This document shows positions 19,102 to 32,100 of a stretch of DNA of 64,000 nucleotides, one piece after another. The stretch lies in NCBI GenBank assembly GCA_039707655.1, contig CM077673.1, positions 8,876,001 to 8,940,000 on the forward strand, given 5' to 3'. A model generated the notes under the pieces. It was not told where the DNA came from and ran no database searches. It saw only the letters and a program-made list of their open reading frames with translations. The stretch comes from Elymus sibiricus (lineage: Eukaryota > Streptophyta > Magnoliopsida > Poales > Poaceae). Within the stretch, counting starts at the first letter, position 1; every line of letters begins with the position of its first letter. The translations under genes were made by a program, and so were the position numbers.

Positions 19102-22100
19102 TGTGACGCCCCCATTCTCGTCCGTACGCTAATCATGCACACAATGCGTACGACCAAGATTAGGGAGTCACTGATTGATATCACAACACAACAAAAGACA
19201 CAAATATAAAGTCATACAGCTCCATATTACAAGCCAGGGGCCTCGAGGGCTCGAATACAAAGCTCGACATAAACACGAGTCAGCGGAATCACATAATATC
19301 TGAGTACAGACATAAGTTAGACAAGTTTTGCCTTAAGAAGGCTAGCACAAACATAAACACGGATCGAAAGAGGCGAGGCCTCCTGCCTGGGAACCTCCTA
19401 ACTACTCCTGAGCGTCGGGGGCAGCCTCCACGTAGTAGTAGGCTCCAGCGGTGGTGTAGCAGTCGTCTCCGACGTACTCCATCTCCTGGGCTCCATCGTC
19501 TGAACGCAACAACGTATCGAAGGGGAAAAGGAAAGCAAAGAAGCTGTGAGTACTCATCCAAAGTACTCGCAAGACTGACATCAGAACTATGCTAATTATG
19601 CATCAGTATCAATGAAGGGGTTATATCTGGGCTGACTGCAGAAAGCAAGAATAGGGAGAAGGCCTAGTCCTGTCGAAGACTAGCATCTTCAACATCTTGC
19701 AGCATTAGAAGAGTGCAGATTGGTATCTCACATATATAGTCATATTGTTGTAGCAATTTTATTAAGTAACCACGCCCAGAGATCCTTCCTCGACTCCTTG
19801 CGAGGAAGCAATCCCGGAGCTACAATTCATTTCAAATTAAAGTCACCATTATAGTTGTATAAGGTCAAGGCACAATTCCAAGTCGTCCTGTTACCGTGGA
19901 CACGGCTATTCGAATAGATTATTCATCCCTGCAGGGGTGCACCACATATTCCCAACACGCCTGAGTCACCTCCGGCCGGACACACTTTCCTGGGTCATGC
20001 CCGGCCTCGGGATATCAGCACGTCATCGCCCCACCTAGACTCATCGAAGAGGCCAGCCCGCCAGTCTATATCCTATGCGCGCAGGGGTCATGGGCCCAAT
20101 CACCCTTTGCACACCTGCACGATGCGTGGGCGGCTGGAAGCAGACCTAGTACACTCCGGTCCAAGAGTTGCACCGTCCAGTCCAATCCGGCGCGCGCCGC
20201 TCCATTGCTGACGTCCGAAGAGCTTCGGCTGATACAACGACGCTGAGTGCCCATAACTTTCCCACGTGATGGTTAGTGCGTATTAAGGCCAACGACCTAA
20301 CTCAGATCAAGTACCCAACCCATTAGCATTTTATTAATGCGGGGAAAGCGTGACCCATAAATTGTGGTCCGTCGCCCCGCCAATAATACTCGGGTGCCTT
20401 ACCGGCGCACCCCACCACATATCACTCTCGCGGGTACCCTTGGGGCCGACCCGTCTTCAACATATTTCTGTAACCAGGTCATAGTAACTGTGTGTCTATA
20501 CACCAAGTGGATATCCGAGGAATCACCCTCGCTGCATCCCACTCGAGGTATGGGTATGACAAGAGTCGCTATCGATATATGGGAAGGAGGAATCACCCTC
20601 GATACCCACGATCGATTAGCTACGCTACAGAATTAACACCGGGAGTGCTAAGTGAGGTATCACCCTCGGCACTCGGTAGTGGCTCTGCAGTGCCATACTT
20701 AGGGGGTGTGTGGTGATGTGTCGGTAACGGCTTGTCAGTCATGATGACCGAGTCTTCTGTCTTCAAGTCCTCGGTGTCGTCGATGAAAGCAGGGGCAACT
20801 GGGACTAAGGGGGTCTCATGGGTTCACTGATCAACCTATTCTAGGCAGTTGATATAAAAGCAGGTGTAGTAGCAGTTCATCAAAAACAGGCTATGCATCA
20901 GATATACGGGCTAGCTAATACAGTAGCAAAATCTAATGCAAGCATAAGGGGGAGAGAGATGGGTGATATCGGAATGTTCAAGGGGGTTTTGCTTGCCTTG
21001 CTGCTCTGAGGCAAAGGATTGATCGTTGGCGGTGTAGTCGTACTCGGCAGCACCGTCAGTCTCGGGGTCTACCGGAGAGAAGAGGGGGAAGAAACAATAA
21101 ATATAAGCAAACATATGCAACACGATGCATGACATGGCAATATGCAGGGCTAGGTGTGTTTACGGCCTATCTAAGTGCGATAGTTAATTTAGAAATTTAA
21201 GTGAAATTATTTTAACAATGCCATGCACTATTCACCTATCCGAAACAGGCAAAAAGTTGCATGTTCAGATAGCTAGAGGCATGTGATAGAAGAATGGATG
21301 GCATATTTGGATTCATTGGATTTTTCTGATCAACTTTCATATATAAATTATTTTCATCGGGGTTACGGTTTAAAAGATATGATTTTCTAAAGTTTTATTG
21401 ATTTTCTGGAATTATTTTAATTAATTAAATCCAACATTATCCAGAAAAGTGAATGATGACGTCAGCATGAGGTCAGCATTGCGTCAACAGTCAACAGGGG
21501 GCTGGCCAGGTCAAACCTGACCAGTGGGCCCCACCTGTCATTGACTCAGGTCTAATTCAGTTTATTAATTAAACTAACAGAGATTAAATTAGCAGTGGGG
21601 CCATATGTCAGTGAGAGATTTAGTTTAAATTAATTAATTTTATTAACCTAATTAGTTAATCAGGCACCTGACAAGGGGGGCCCATATGTCATAGACACAG
21701 GTGGGAGGGGCCCCACCAGTCAGTGACTGGGCAGTGCCCAGTCAGCCAGTTGACCAAGTCAACTGGTCAACTGGGGCTGGCCTGGCCCACTGGCAGTGGC
21801 ACTGGGGGTGGCCCCAGCCCAGCCACGTCGGCGGCGGCGCCGGCCGGCCACCGGAGTTGCTCCGGCGAGCACCCGAAACGGTGACGCGGCTCGGAAATGG
21901 CGCACAGGGGGTCAAATCACACGCGGTCGGTGGCGTTCGAAAGCTGGCGACGGCGTCGATCCATTCCAGGCATCGGTTCGAGCAATGGCGGGCCGTAGCG
22001 AGCGCTGCGTCACCGGCGGCGGAGGAGCTTTCGGGCGGCGATGGCATCTAGCTAACCGGGGCGTTTCCGAGCTAACCAAAAGCGCTACGATGGCCTACAC

Positions 22101-23244
22101 GTTGCGTGGAGTCGAATGACGGCGGCGGCAGGACCAAATGGTCACCGGAGAGGCGCCGGCGACGAGCTCCGGTGGCGGCGCGTTCGGGCTCCGGCGAAAT
22201 CTAGCGCTACGAGCAACGGCTCGTCGAGGGAAAGACGGGGAAAGGAGGCGGGAGCTCACAGTGAGGCGTAGCCGTTCAAAGCGGGCTCGGGGGGGGGGGG
22301 GGGGGCTTGACGGCGACGCAATCGGCGACGGCGAGCGGCAGATCCAGAGGAGGAAGACGACGGCGTGGGGGCTCTCTTGGGGCTCCGGAGCTCGTTCCAG
22401 GGCACGGGGAGGAAGGGCTCGTCGGCGCGAAGCTTCTGGACAGGCTACGGGGGCGAGAGGTGGCCTGTGGCCGTGGCTATGGGTCGGCCATGGCGACGGT
22501 GCGGCGGATCTGGAGGGGGGAAGAGAGGGAGGAGAGCGAGCGGGCGAGGGGGGGAATGGAGAGGGCGTCCAGGGGGAGCGGTTGGCCATGGCCTTATCCT
22601 TCCCGAGGCCCGGTGGCTGCAGGTGGCGAGCAGCGGCGGCGAGGCCGTGCTCCGGCCATGGCGAAGGCGACAGCGGGGTGGGAGCAGGTAGGAGGAGGCC
22701 CCTGGTGGGCTGGGCCGCACTGTGCCTACGGCCCAGGGCCAGGTAAGTGGCCTCTGGGCTTTCTCTTTTATTTCTTTTTTCTGTTTTCCTTTCTTTGCTT
22801 CTGTTTTATTTATTTTAGGCCAATATTCCTATAAGCAAAAAGGTGTCACATGGTCCAATAATTAACTTGCAATATTTTGGAGGGCCACATCCACTTTGAG
22901 CATTTTTAGAAACTATTATCATTTTCCAATGCAATTTAGAGTACTTTTAAAATGCTTTTAGCTACTGTTATTGATGGTGGGGTCCACACCAGAAGCTTGG
23001 TGATGTTGTTTTCCTCAACATTACATGTTTTGGAATATTTCACAAGTTTGGAACATTTTACTCTTGATGTTTACATAATTATTTTTATCACCATAATTCC
23101 TAGGACATTTTGAAATCGAATTTGAATTGGAATTTGAAACCAAACTTGATCAAGCCCTCACTTAGCAAAATGATTGGGCACTGTTCATGGTCATTACTGT
23201 GCTTAATTACAATGAGCACTGTAGCATAAAACCAGGGTGTCACA
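19102..23244 (-). repeat. element A 3' LTR
   Basis: 4143 bp. Starts TGTGACGCCCCC and ends GGGTGTCACA on the plus strand. About 20515-20670 holds imperfect repeats around aatcaccctcg. About 21790-22740 is very GC-rich and opens long frames without meaning. Compared with the partner LTR it lacks a 483-bp duplication. Confidence 0.92.
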
Positions 23245-23257
23245 ATTCTCCCCTACT
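23245..23257 (-). promoter_or_regulatory. polypurine tract of element A
   Basis: On the minus strand GTAGGGGAGAAT stands directly before the 3' LTR. It is the expected primer site for plus-strand DNA synthesis. Confidence 0.75.
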
Positions 23258-23280
23258 AACAATAATTCTCATCCCGAGAA

Positions 23281-26200
23281 TTAAGAAGTAGAAGGAAAGA
23301 GCCCGGAGTATTCTGCACGAAGATGATCTTCGCGTTCCCAGGTGGCTTCATCTTCAGAATGATGTGCCCACTGCACTTTGAAGAACTTGGTAGCCTTCTG
23401 ACGAGTCCGACGTTCAGTTTCATCGAGAATGCGGACTGGTTGCTCTTTGTAAGAAAGGTCTTGTTGTAGCTCAAGCATATCATGATCCACTGCTCGGATA
23501 GGATCCTTGAAGCAGCGGCGAAGCTGTGATACATGGAACACATCGTGAACCTGAGAAAGGTTTGGCGGTAGTTCCAGTCGATATGCCACTTTACCACGCC
23601 TTTCGAGAACAGTGAAAGGACCAATATATCGAGGAGCCAGCTTGCCCTTGATCCCAAATCGGTGTGTACCTCTCATTGGCGTGACTCGAAGATAAGCCTT
23701 TTCGCCAAGTTGATAGACCATATCTTTGTGATGACGGTCATACTGACTCTTCTGACGAGACTGAGCAGCCTTCAGATTTGCATGAATAATGCGGACTTGA
23801 TCTTCGGCATGTTGGATAATATCCGGACCGATAAGTGTACGTTCCCCAGTTTCTGACCAATTCAGAGGAGTCCGACACTTACGTCCATACAACACTTCAA
23901 AGGGAGCCATCTTCAGACTAGCTTGATAGCTATTGTTGTAGGAGAACTCGGCATACGGGAGAGATTCCTCCCATTTCTTGCCGAAAGAAATGACACAAGC
24001 TCGAAGCATGTCTTCGAGAATCTGGTTGACTCTTTCAACTTGTCCCTGGGATTGGGGGTGAAAAGCGGTGCTGAAAGACAAACGAATCCCCATAGCTTCC
24101 TGGAAACTTGTCCAGAATCTTGAAGTGAATAAACTACCACGGTTTGAACTAATCACCAATGGAATACCGTGGAGTGAAACAACTTTGGACATGTATAGAT
24201 CTGCCAGCTGACTAGCAGCAATAGTTTCCTTGACAGCCAGAAAATGTGCAACTTTGGACAACCGGTCAATGACAACAAGAATAGCATCATTACCTTTCTG
24301 TGACCTGGGAAATCCAGTAATGAAGTCCATTTCAACATGATCCCATTTCCATTCAGGAATAGAAATAGGTTGTAGAGTTCCAGCAGGCCTTTGATGTTCT
24401 GCTTTGATCCGACGGCAAATGTCACATTCTGAAACATAGCGGGCAATGTCTTGCTTCATGTTAGACCACCAGAATCTTTGCCGAATGTCTTGGTACATCT
24501 TGGTACTACCAGGATGAATAGACAGCGGAGTGTCATGTGCTTCCTTCATGACCTCTTGAGTCATATCCTGGTTTTTCTCCTTACTCGGTACCACTAGGCG
24601 GTCTTTGAAGTACAAAGCGCCATCCTCAGCAATAGTGAAGGGTGAGGGCTTTCCTTCTGCGAGATCGCGTTTAATCCTCTCGACTTCATTGTCACACTTC
24701 TGGATCCACTTGATGACATCCACAAGATCTGGTTTAGCAACCAGGGTATTAAGAGAACCCTGGGAAACAACCTGGAGGTTCATTTTGTAGGACCCTTTAG
24801 GAGGGGGAGTGAGATAACCCTGAGGAACAATATGGAGGTTCAGCTTGCGAAATTCTTCTTGAAGGAGGGGGTGAACCTTGTGAACCTGAAGGTGATTGCA
24901 GTACGCCTTGCGGCTCAAAGCATCAGCCATTACATTAGCCTTGCCTGGAGTATAAGAAATACCCACATTGTAATCTGCTATGCGCTCCATCCATCTCTGT
25001 TGACGGAGATTCAGATCTGGCTGAGTAAACAAGTACTTCAGACTTTGGTGGTCGGTGTAGATCTCGCAACGGTTACCAACAAGGTATTGTCGCCACTCCT
25101 TCAGTGCATGAATTACTGCGGCAAGTTCAAGGTCATGAACTGGGTAGTTCTGTTCATGAGGACGCAATTGACGGGATGCATAAGCAACCACTCTGTGTTC
25201 TTGCATTAGGACACAACCTATTCCCTGATGCGAAGCGTCACAATAAATGACGAAGTCCTTACGAGTATCCGGGGGAGCAAGCACCGGAGTAGAGGTTAGC
25301 TTGTCCTTAAGTGCCTGAAAGCTCTCCTGACATTTTTCTGTCGACTCATATTTAACACCATTGTGAAGCAAATTGGTTAAGGGCTTTGCAATCTTGGAGA
25401 AGTTCTCGACGAATCGACGGCAATAGCTGGCGAGTCCGAGAAAACTTCTCACTTGCTTGACATTCTTCGGGGGAGTCCAGTCAAGAATAGCCTGAACTCG
25501 TTCAGGGTTGACCGCAATACCATCCTTGGAGATCACATGACCAAGGTAGGTTACTTCGTCCATCCAGAACTCACATTTTGAATACTTAGCATAGAGTTGA
25601 TGTTCTCAAAGCCTCTCCAGTATAAGACGAAGATGTTCAACATGCTCTTCTTTATTTTTGGAGAAAACCAAGATATCATCCAGATAAACCAGGACGAATT
25701 TATCGTGGTAATCCATGAATATATAATTCATTAGGCGAGAGAAGGTTGCTGGAGCATTGGTTAAGCCGAAGGACATGACGGTGTACTCGTATGAACCATA
25801 GCGAGTAACAAATGCAGTCTTAGGAATATCTTCTTCATGAACCCGGATCTGATGGTAACCCAACCTCAAGTCGAGTTTAGAAAATACTGATGATCCAGCA
25901 AGTTGATCATACAGATCGTTGATCCGAGGAAGCGGGTATTTGTTTTGAATCGTTGCTTGGTTGATGGGACGGTAATCTTGGACCAATCGGTTTGTACCAT
26001 CTTTCTTCTTGACGAAGAGAGAAGGTGCTCCCCAAGCAGAGGAACTTGGACGAATGAAACCCAGACGAAGCGAATTGTCAATTTCTCGCTTAAGTTCTAG
26101 GAGTTCATGTGGTGGCATCTTATACGGACGCTTGGCTATAGGAGTGGTACCAGGTACCAAGTCGATGACAAACTCGACAGCTCTAGCAGGGGGGATCCCT

Positions 26201-26875
26201 GGGAGTTCTTCCGGAAAAACATCTTGGAAATCCTGGACAACTGGAATGTTTTCAATCCCTTCAAGAGGTGACTCGTTTAATGCATTCATAGCATATAGTC
26301 GGGCTTCAGCATTCCGAACAAGACGAGCATGATAGCTTACAATCTCATTCGAAGGATGCAGGAGGTGGACGGTTTTGGTGTCACAAACAATTGAAGTGGT
26401 ATGTGCCTTCAACCAATCCATTCCGAGAATGAGATCGATATTGGAAGACTTCAACATTATGGGGGAGGCATGGAATTCCAACCCTTCGATTTCAATGGTG
26501 ACATTGGGGCTATTAATGGAAGTCCGACATTGGCTCGCGGGAGTGTTTACCACTATTGGGACGTTCATCTCTTCGCACCTAATGTCATGCATGCATGCAA
26601 AATCTTCAGACATAAAGGAATGCGATGATCCTGTATCAAACAATACAGAAGCTGGTACTGAGTTGATGAGAAGAGTACCCATCACAGTAGCAGGCTGGTC
26701 TTGGACTTGATTCAGATCAATATTGTTGGCTTGAACACGTCCTTGAGCAGACCTAGCATTGTTGTTGCGGGGCTGGTTGGTAGGCAGTGCAAGTTGATTC
26801 TGATTCTGCCTGCATTCTCTAGCACGATGTCCTGGACGACCACACTTGAAGCACAACCCATCCTCAAGACAGAAG
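23281..26875 (-). pseudogene. element A pol: zinc knuckle, protease, RT, RNase H, integrase, chromodomain
   Basis: One frame runs from about 26875 down to 23281 with a single stop, TGA at 25606-25608, in RT just after the YLDD block (about 25674-25685). The related B copies have an Arg codon (AGA) there. Domains in order: CCHC knuckle [14 protein letters not shown]; protease [10 protein letters not shown] (about 26635); RT with YLDDILVF; RNase H from [11 protein letters not shown] to [11 protein letters not shown]; integrase with zinc finger (CDICRR) and core from [14 protein letters not shown]-terminal chromodomain ([18 protein letters not shown]), which in chromoviruses steers integration to chromatin marks. 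The second catalytic Asp of integrase is Asn (codon at 24142-24144), while both B copies keep Asp. Non-functional. Confidence 0.92.
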
Positions 26876-27755
26876 GGGGAACAGGAGCTCGTGGTGGCGG
26901 AGCTGGGAGCCTCGGCTGCCTAGGTGGGGGTGGAGGCAGACGAGGTGCAGCATAGGACGGCCTCGGAGCAGGAGGCGGTGCAAGGTACATGTTGTGGGGA
27001 ATCCAGATCTTGCGCTTCTGAGTAGATGGACCCGAAGATGAGCCCATGTCACGGTTGCACTTGCTGCTGTCCTTGTAGTCCTGCAAACCTGTTTCCACTA
27101 TAATAGACTTGTTCACCAAGGTGGCAAAGCTACCGAAGTCTTGAGCAATGAGTGCCAGCTTGATATCTGGGTGGAGGCCTTCACGGAACTTCTCCTGCCT
27201 ACGAGCATCAGTTGCAACGTCTTCTTCAGCATAGCGAGACAAGTCCAGAAATTCCCGCTGATAAGCATCCACAGTCTTGTTGCCCTGGACTAGATTGCGG
27301 AACTCACGCTTCTTCTTATCCATCATTCCCTGAGGAATGTGACGAGCACGGAAAGCAGCTTGGAACTCTGGCCAGGTGATGATTGTTCCAACAGGCTGAG
27401 AGCGCATGTGGCTGTCCCACCATTGAGCAGCGGGACCCTTCAGAAAGTACGAGGCGAAGGTGACATAGTTAGCCACGGGGGCGCCTGAAGACTCCAGTTC
27501 ATAAGTGATGTCACGGAGCCAGTCATCTGCGTCAAGCGGCTGAGTTGAGCTGCGGTAGGTCACAGGGTTGAGACGCATGAAGTCTTGCAGAGTCATTGGG
27601 GCTGGCTGCTGATTCATATTCGGCCTTGGAAACTGGTCCATAAGCCCTTGCATAAATTGGCGATTCGGTTCAAACTGTTGCATCATACCAGCCATGTAGT
27701 CCGGTGGTGGTGGTGGTTCAGGCGCACCACGACCACTACCAGCTGGCCTAACCAT
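26870..27755 (-). pseudogene. element A gag
   Basis: The ATG at 27755 opens a capsid-type protein: a proline-rich N-terminus, then the retrotransposon gag block (PLDADDWLRDITYELE, FLKGPAAQWWDSH, TWPEFQAAFRARHIP, VDAYQREFLDLSRYAEED) and a proline-rich tail. The CCHC knuckle that should close gag is in another frame, the pol frame, and the frame changes near 26870. Relatives usually have gag-pol as one frame, so an indel is more likely than programmed frameshifting; the sequence alone does not decide. Confidence 0.85.
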
Positions 27756-28025
27756 TCTGTCAAAATTTTAACAGTGGTGGTTTAGTATTGGGTAATTGCA
27801 TCAACAATGAATCATTCATGAAGTAGATTGCACAAAGAAAGCAGTGCAATAGATACGACATAGTATCTCAAATTTCAACATACAAATCCATACATAGATC
27901 TATTACAAACCATAAGGTCGTTACAAAATAGACGATAGATCTGGCATGAAATTAACCTAGACAACTAGGCGGCACGCAGGCACGCGGTGGAGGGATACAA
28001 CAACGAGACATAGCGATAAGCTACA

Positions 28026-28823
28026 TCAACGTCGGGGACAACGAAAGTAGCCACGGAACTGCAGATGACCCTGGTTGTGAAACCCGGTGGCAGGGTCCTG
28101 CATCCCGTGTACACTCCGATGCAGAACCTGCATACTAAGCGGGAGCGCAGGTCCACGTGCCGGAGTACGACCTCCAACCTCAGGCCATCCAAGACCTGGG
28201 GGAAACTCAGTCCGAGGCGGGTAAAGGATGTGCTCCGGATGTATCCTCGCACGGGCTGCTGGCAACAAGTGCTCCATAGCCTGGTACAGACGAGCATGGG
28301 TGGCGTACAACTCGACGTTAAGAGCCCTGACAGTGCGATCCAGAGCCTCAGTGTACTGAACTAGAACCTGTGGGTCGTAACGACGACTCACGTAGGGGGT
28401 GCAGACAGTAGTGTAGGATCGGTCGGTACGCTGCCGTGCGAAAGGGGTCAAGACCTCAGCATCAGCTGCCGTATCAACCCCAGCAGGAACATACGGGATG
28501 TATCTGTATGCCGTGTCATCCAAACAAGGGTTCGCTGCACGGAGACGAACAATAGCACCATAGGCAGCATCCTGTACGGCCATCTCAACAGTCACTCCAA
28601 TGCCACGGAAGGTGTGCAGCTTAGTGATGGAGCGGTCCTGTTGATCCCAGATAACCATCTCAGCCTCATACTGTTCTTGGTTGAACTCGCGGTAGTCCTC
28701 GTAAACAGTGTACTCGGGGTACCAGCGATATCCCAGCTTCTTCAAAAGGTCGACCAGAATGGTCGGGAACCCAGTAGTATCGTGCGCGTAGGACAGACGA
28801 ACGATCTGCCTTCCGGGACGCAT
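28026..28823 (-). CDS. element A extra ORF upstream of gag, function unknown
   Basis: About 265 uninterrupted codons from ATG at 28823. A pyrimidine-rich stretch ending ttgttacag lies immediately before the ATG, like a splice acceptor, so the message may be spliced from a leader exon. The N-terminal half reads GFPTILVDLLKKLGYRWYPE, then YREFNQEQYEAEMVIW, then GIGVTVEMAVQDAAYGAIVR. The latter resembles the conserved end of small RNA-binding folds, but that is only a suspicion. The C-terminal half is Arg-rich. It has no stop, although pol in the same element is broken. Some plant gypsy elements carry additional ORFs between LTR and gag; their role is not established. Confidence 0.6.
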   Translation of the reverse strand: MRPGRQIVRLSYAHDTTGFPTILVDLLKKLGYRWYPEYTVYEDYREFNQEQYEAEMVIWDQQDRSITKLHTFRGIGVTVEMAVQDAAYGAIVRLRAANPCLDDTAYRYIPYVPAGVDTAADAEVLTPFARQRTDRSYTTVCTPYVSRRYDPQVLVQYTEALDRTVRALNVELYATHARLYQAMEHLLPAARARIHPEHILYPPRTEFPPGLGWPEVGGRTPARGPALPLSMQVLHRSVHGMQDPATGFHNQGHLQFRGYFRCPRR

Positions 28824-29132
28824 CTGTAACAAGGAGATTCAAGATGTCAAATGACAGTGTGTGCATCATAACTTCAAAGAAGACAACTTTCGACGAAACA
28901 ATAAACCGGTGGATGTGATCATGAGAACCTAATGTTAGATTTTAGCAAAATCTTTAACCCGAAAGAGAAGAGAGATCAGAACCCAAAGTATAGACGAGGA
29001 ATAAAAGATCCTAATACCACCCGATTGAGATGTGGGCCCGTAAGCCACAGCATCAATGTTAGTAAAAGTTTTTCAATGTCTAGACTCAACTTCGGCCAAG
29101 GAGTTGGAAAGGGGGCTACCTACAGGCAGTCG
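28824..29132 (-). other. element A leader between PBS and the extra ORF
   Basis: No coding frame of note. The part 28923-29132 is strongly similar to the leaders of both B copies (40230-40437 and 62263-62471), so it probably holds packaging or splicing signals shared between the families. The role is inference. Confidence 0.6.
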
Positions 29133-29144
29133 GCTCTGATACCA
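29133..29144 (-). promoter_or_regulatory. primer binding site, initiator tRNA-Met type
   Basis: The minus strand reads TGGTATCAGAGC three bases inside the 5' LTR. This is the standard plant PBS complementary to the 3' end of initiator tRNA-Met. Confidence 0.92.
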
Positions 29145-29147
29145 ACT

Positions 29148-32100
29148 TGTGACGCCCCCATTCTCGTCCGTACGCTAATCATGCACACAATGCGTACGAC
29201 CAAGATTAGGGACTCACTGATTGATATCACAACACAACAAAAGACACAAATATAAAGTCATACAACTCCATATTACAAGCCAGGGGCCTCGAGGGCTCGA
29301 AAACAAAGCTCGACATAAACACGAGTCAGCGGAAGCACATAATATCTGAGTACAGACATAAGTTAGACAAGTTTTGCCTTAAGAAGGCTAGCACAAACAT
29401 AAGGACGGATCGAAAGAGGCGAGGCCTCCTGCCTGGGAACCTCCTAACTACTCCTGAGCGTCTGGGGCAGCCTCCACGTAGTAGTAGGCTCCAGCGGTGG
29501 TGTAGCAGTCGTCTCCGACGTACTCCATCTCCTGGGCTCCATCGTCTGAACGCAGCAACGTATCGAAGGGGAAAGGAAAGCAAAGCAGCTGTGAGTACTC
29601 ATAAAAAGTAATCGCAAGACTGACATCAGAACTATGCTAATTATGCATCAGTATCAATGAAGGGGTTATATCTGGGCTGACTGCAGAAAGCAAGAATGGG
29701 GAGAAGGCCTAGTCCTATCGAAGACTAGCATCTTCAACATCTTGCAGCATTAGAAGAGTGCAGATTGGTATCTCACATATATAGTCATATTGTTGGAGCA
29801 ATTTTATTAAGTAACCACGCCCAGAGATCCTTCCTCAACTCCCTGCGAGGAAGCAATCCCGGAGCCACAATTCATTTCAAATTAAAGTCACCATTATAGT
29901 TGTATAAGGTCAAGGCACAATTCCAAGTTGTCCTGTTACCGTGGACACGGCTATTCGAATAGATTATTCATCTCTGCAGGGGTGCACCACATATTCCCAA
30001 CACGCCTGAGTCACCTCCGGCCGGACACACTTTCCTGGGTCATGCCCGGCCTCGGGATATCAGCACGTCGTCGCCCCACCTCGACTCATCGAAGAGGCCA
30101 GCCCGCCGGTCTATATCCTATGCGCGCAGGGGTCATGGGCCCAATCACCCTTTGCACACCTGCATGATGCGTGGGCGGCCGGAAGCAGACCTAGTACACT
30201 CCAGTCCAAGAGCTGCACCGTTCAGTCCAATCCGGCGCGCGCCGCTCCATTGCTGACGTCCGAAGAGCTTCGGCTGATACAACGACGCTGAGTGCCCATA
30301 ACTTTCCCACGTGATGGTTAGTGCGTATTAAGGCCAACGACCTAACTCAGATCAAGTACCCAACCCATTAGCATTTTATTAATGCGGGGAAAGCGTGACC
30401 CATAAATTGCGGTCCGTCGCCCCGCCAATAACACTCGGGTGCCTTACCGGCGCACCCCACCACATATCACTCTCGCGGGTACCCTTGGGGCCGACCCGTC
30501 TTCAACATATTTCTGTAACCAGGTCATAGTAACTGTGTGTCTATACACCAAGTGGATATCCGAGGAATCACCCTCGCTGGATCCCACTCGAGGTATGGGT
30601 ATGACAAGAGTCGCTATCGATATATGGGAAGGAGGAATCACCCTCGATACCCACGATCGATTAGCTACACTACAGAATTAACACCGGGAGTGCTAAGTGA
30701 GGTATCACCCTCGGCACTCGGTAGTGGCTCTGCAGTGCCATACTTAGGGGGGGTGTGGTGATGTGTCGGTAACGGCTTGTCAGTCATGACGACTGAGTCT
30801 TCTGTCTTCAAGTCCTCGGTGTCGTCGATGAAAGCAGGGGCAACTGGGACTGAGGGGGTCTCATGGTTTCACTGATCAACCTATTCTAGGCAGTTGATAT
30901 AAAAGCAGGTGTAGTAGCAGTTCATCAATTCAGATATAGGGGCTAGCTAATACAGTAGCAAAATCTAATGCAAGCATAAGGGGGAGAGAGATGGGTGATA
31001 TCGGAATGCTCAAGGGGGTTTTGCTTGCCTTGCTGCTCTGCGGCAAAGGACTGATCGTCGGCGGTGTAGTCGTACTCGGCAGCACCGTCAGTCTCGGGGT
31101 CTACCGGAGAGAAGAGGGGGAAGAAACAATAAATATAAGCAAACATATGCAACACGATGCATGACATGGCAATATGCAGGGCTAGGCGTGTTTACGGCCT
31201 ATCTAAGTGCGATAGTTAATTTAGAAATTTAAGTGAAATTATTTTAACAATGCCATGCACTATTCACCTATCCGAAACAGGCAAAAAGTTGCATCTTCAG
31301 ATAGCTAGAGGCACGTGACAGATGAATGGATGGCATATTTGGATTCGTGGGATTTTTCTGATCAACTTTCATATATATATGATTTTCATCAGAGTTACGG
31401 TTTAAAAGATATGATTTTCTAAAGTTTTATTGATTTTCTGGAATTATTTTAATTAATTAAATCCAACATTATCCAGAATAGTGAATGATGACGTCAGCAT
31501 GAGGTCAGCATTGCGTCAACAGTCAACAGGGGGCTGGCCAGGTCAAACCTGACCAGTGGGCCCCACCTGTCATTGACTCAGGTCTAATTCAGTTTATTAA
31601 TTAAACTAACAGAGATTAAATTAGCAGTGGGGCCACATGTCAGTGAGAGATTTAGTTTAAATTAATTAATTTTATTAACCTAATTAGTTAATCAGGCACC
31701 TGACAAGGGGGGCCCATATGTCATAGACACAGGTGGGAGGGGCCCCACCAGTCAGTGACTGGGCAGTGCCCAGTCAGCCAGTTGACCAAGTCAACTGGTC
31801 AACTGGGGCTGGGCTGGCCCACTGGCAGTGGCACTGGGGGGTGGCCCCAGCCCAGCCACGTCGGTGGCGGCGCCGGCCGGCCACCGGAGTTGCTCCGGCG
31901 AGCTCCCGAAACGGTGACGCGGCTCGGAAATGGCGCACAGGGGGTCAAATCGCACGCGGTCGGTGGCGTTCGAAAGCTGGCGACGGCGTCGATCCATTCC
32001 AGGCATCGGTTCGAGCAATGGCGGGCCGTAGCGAGCGCTACGTCGCCGGCGGCGGAGGAGCTTTCGGGCGGCGATGGCATCTAGCTAACCGGGGCATTTC

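Noticed and set aside
29133..29144. tRNA-like sequence at the PBS
   Set aside because: Only the 12-nt primer complement is present; there is no cloverleaf. No tRNA or rRNA gene was found in the window.
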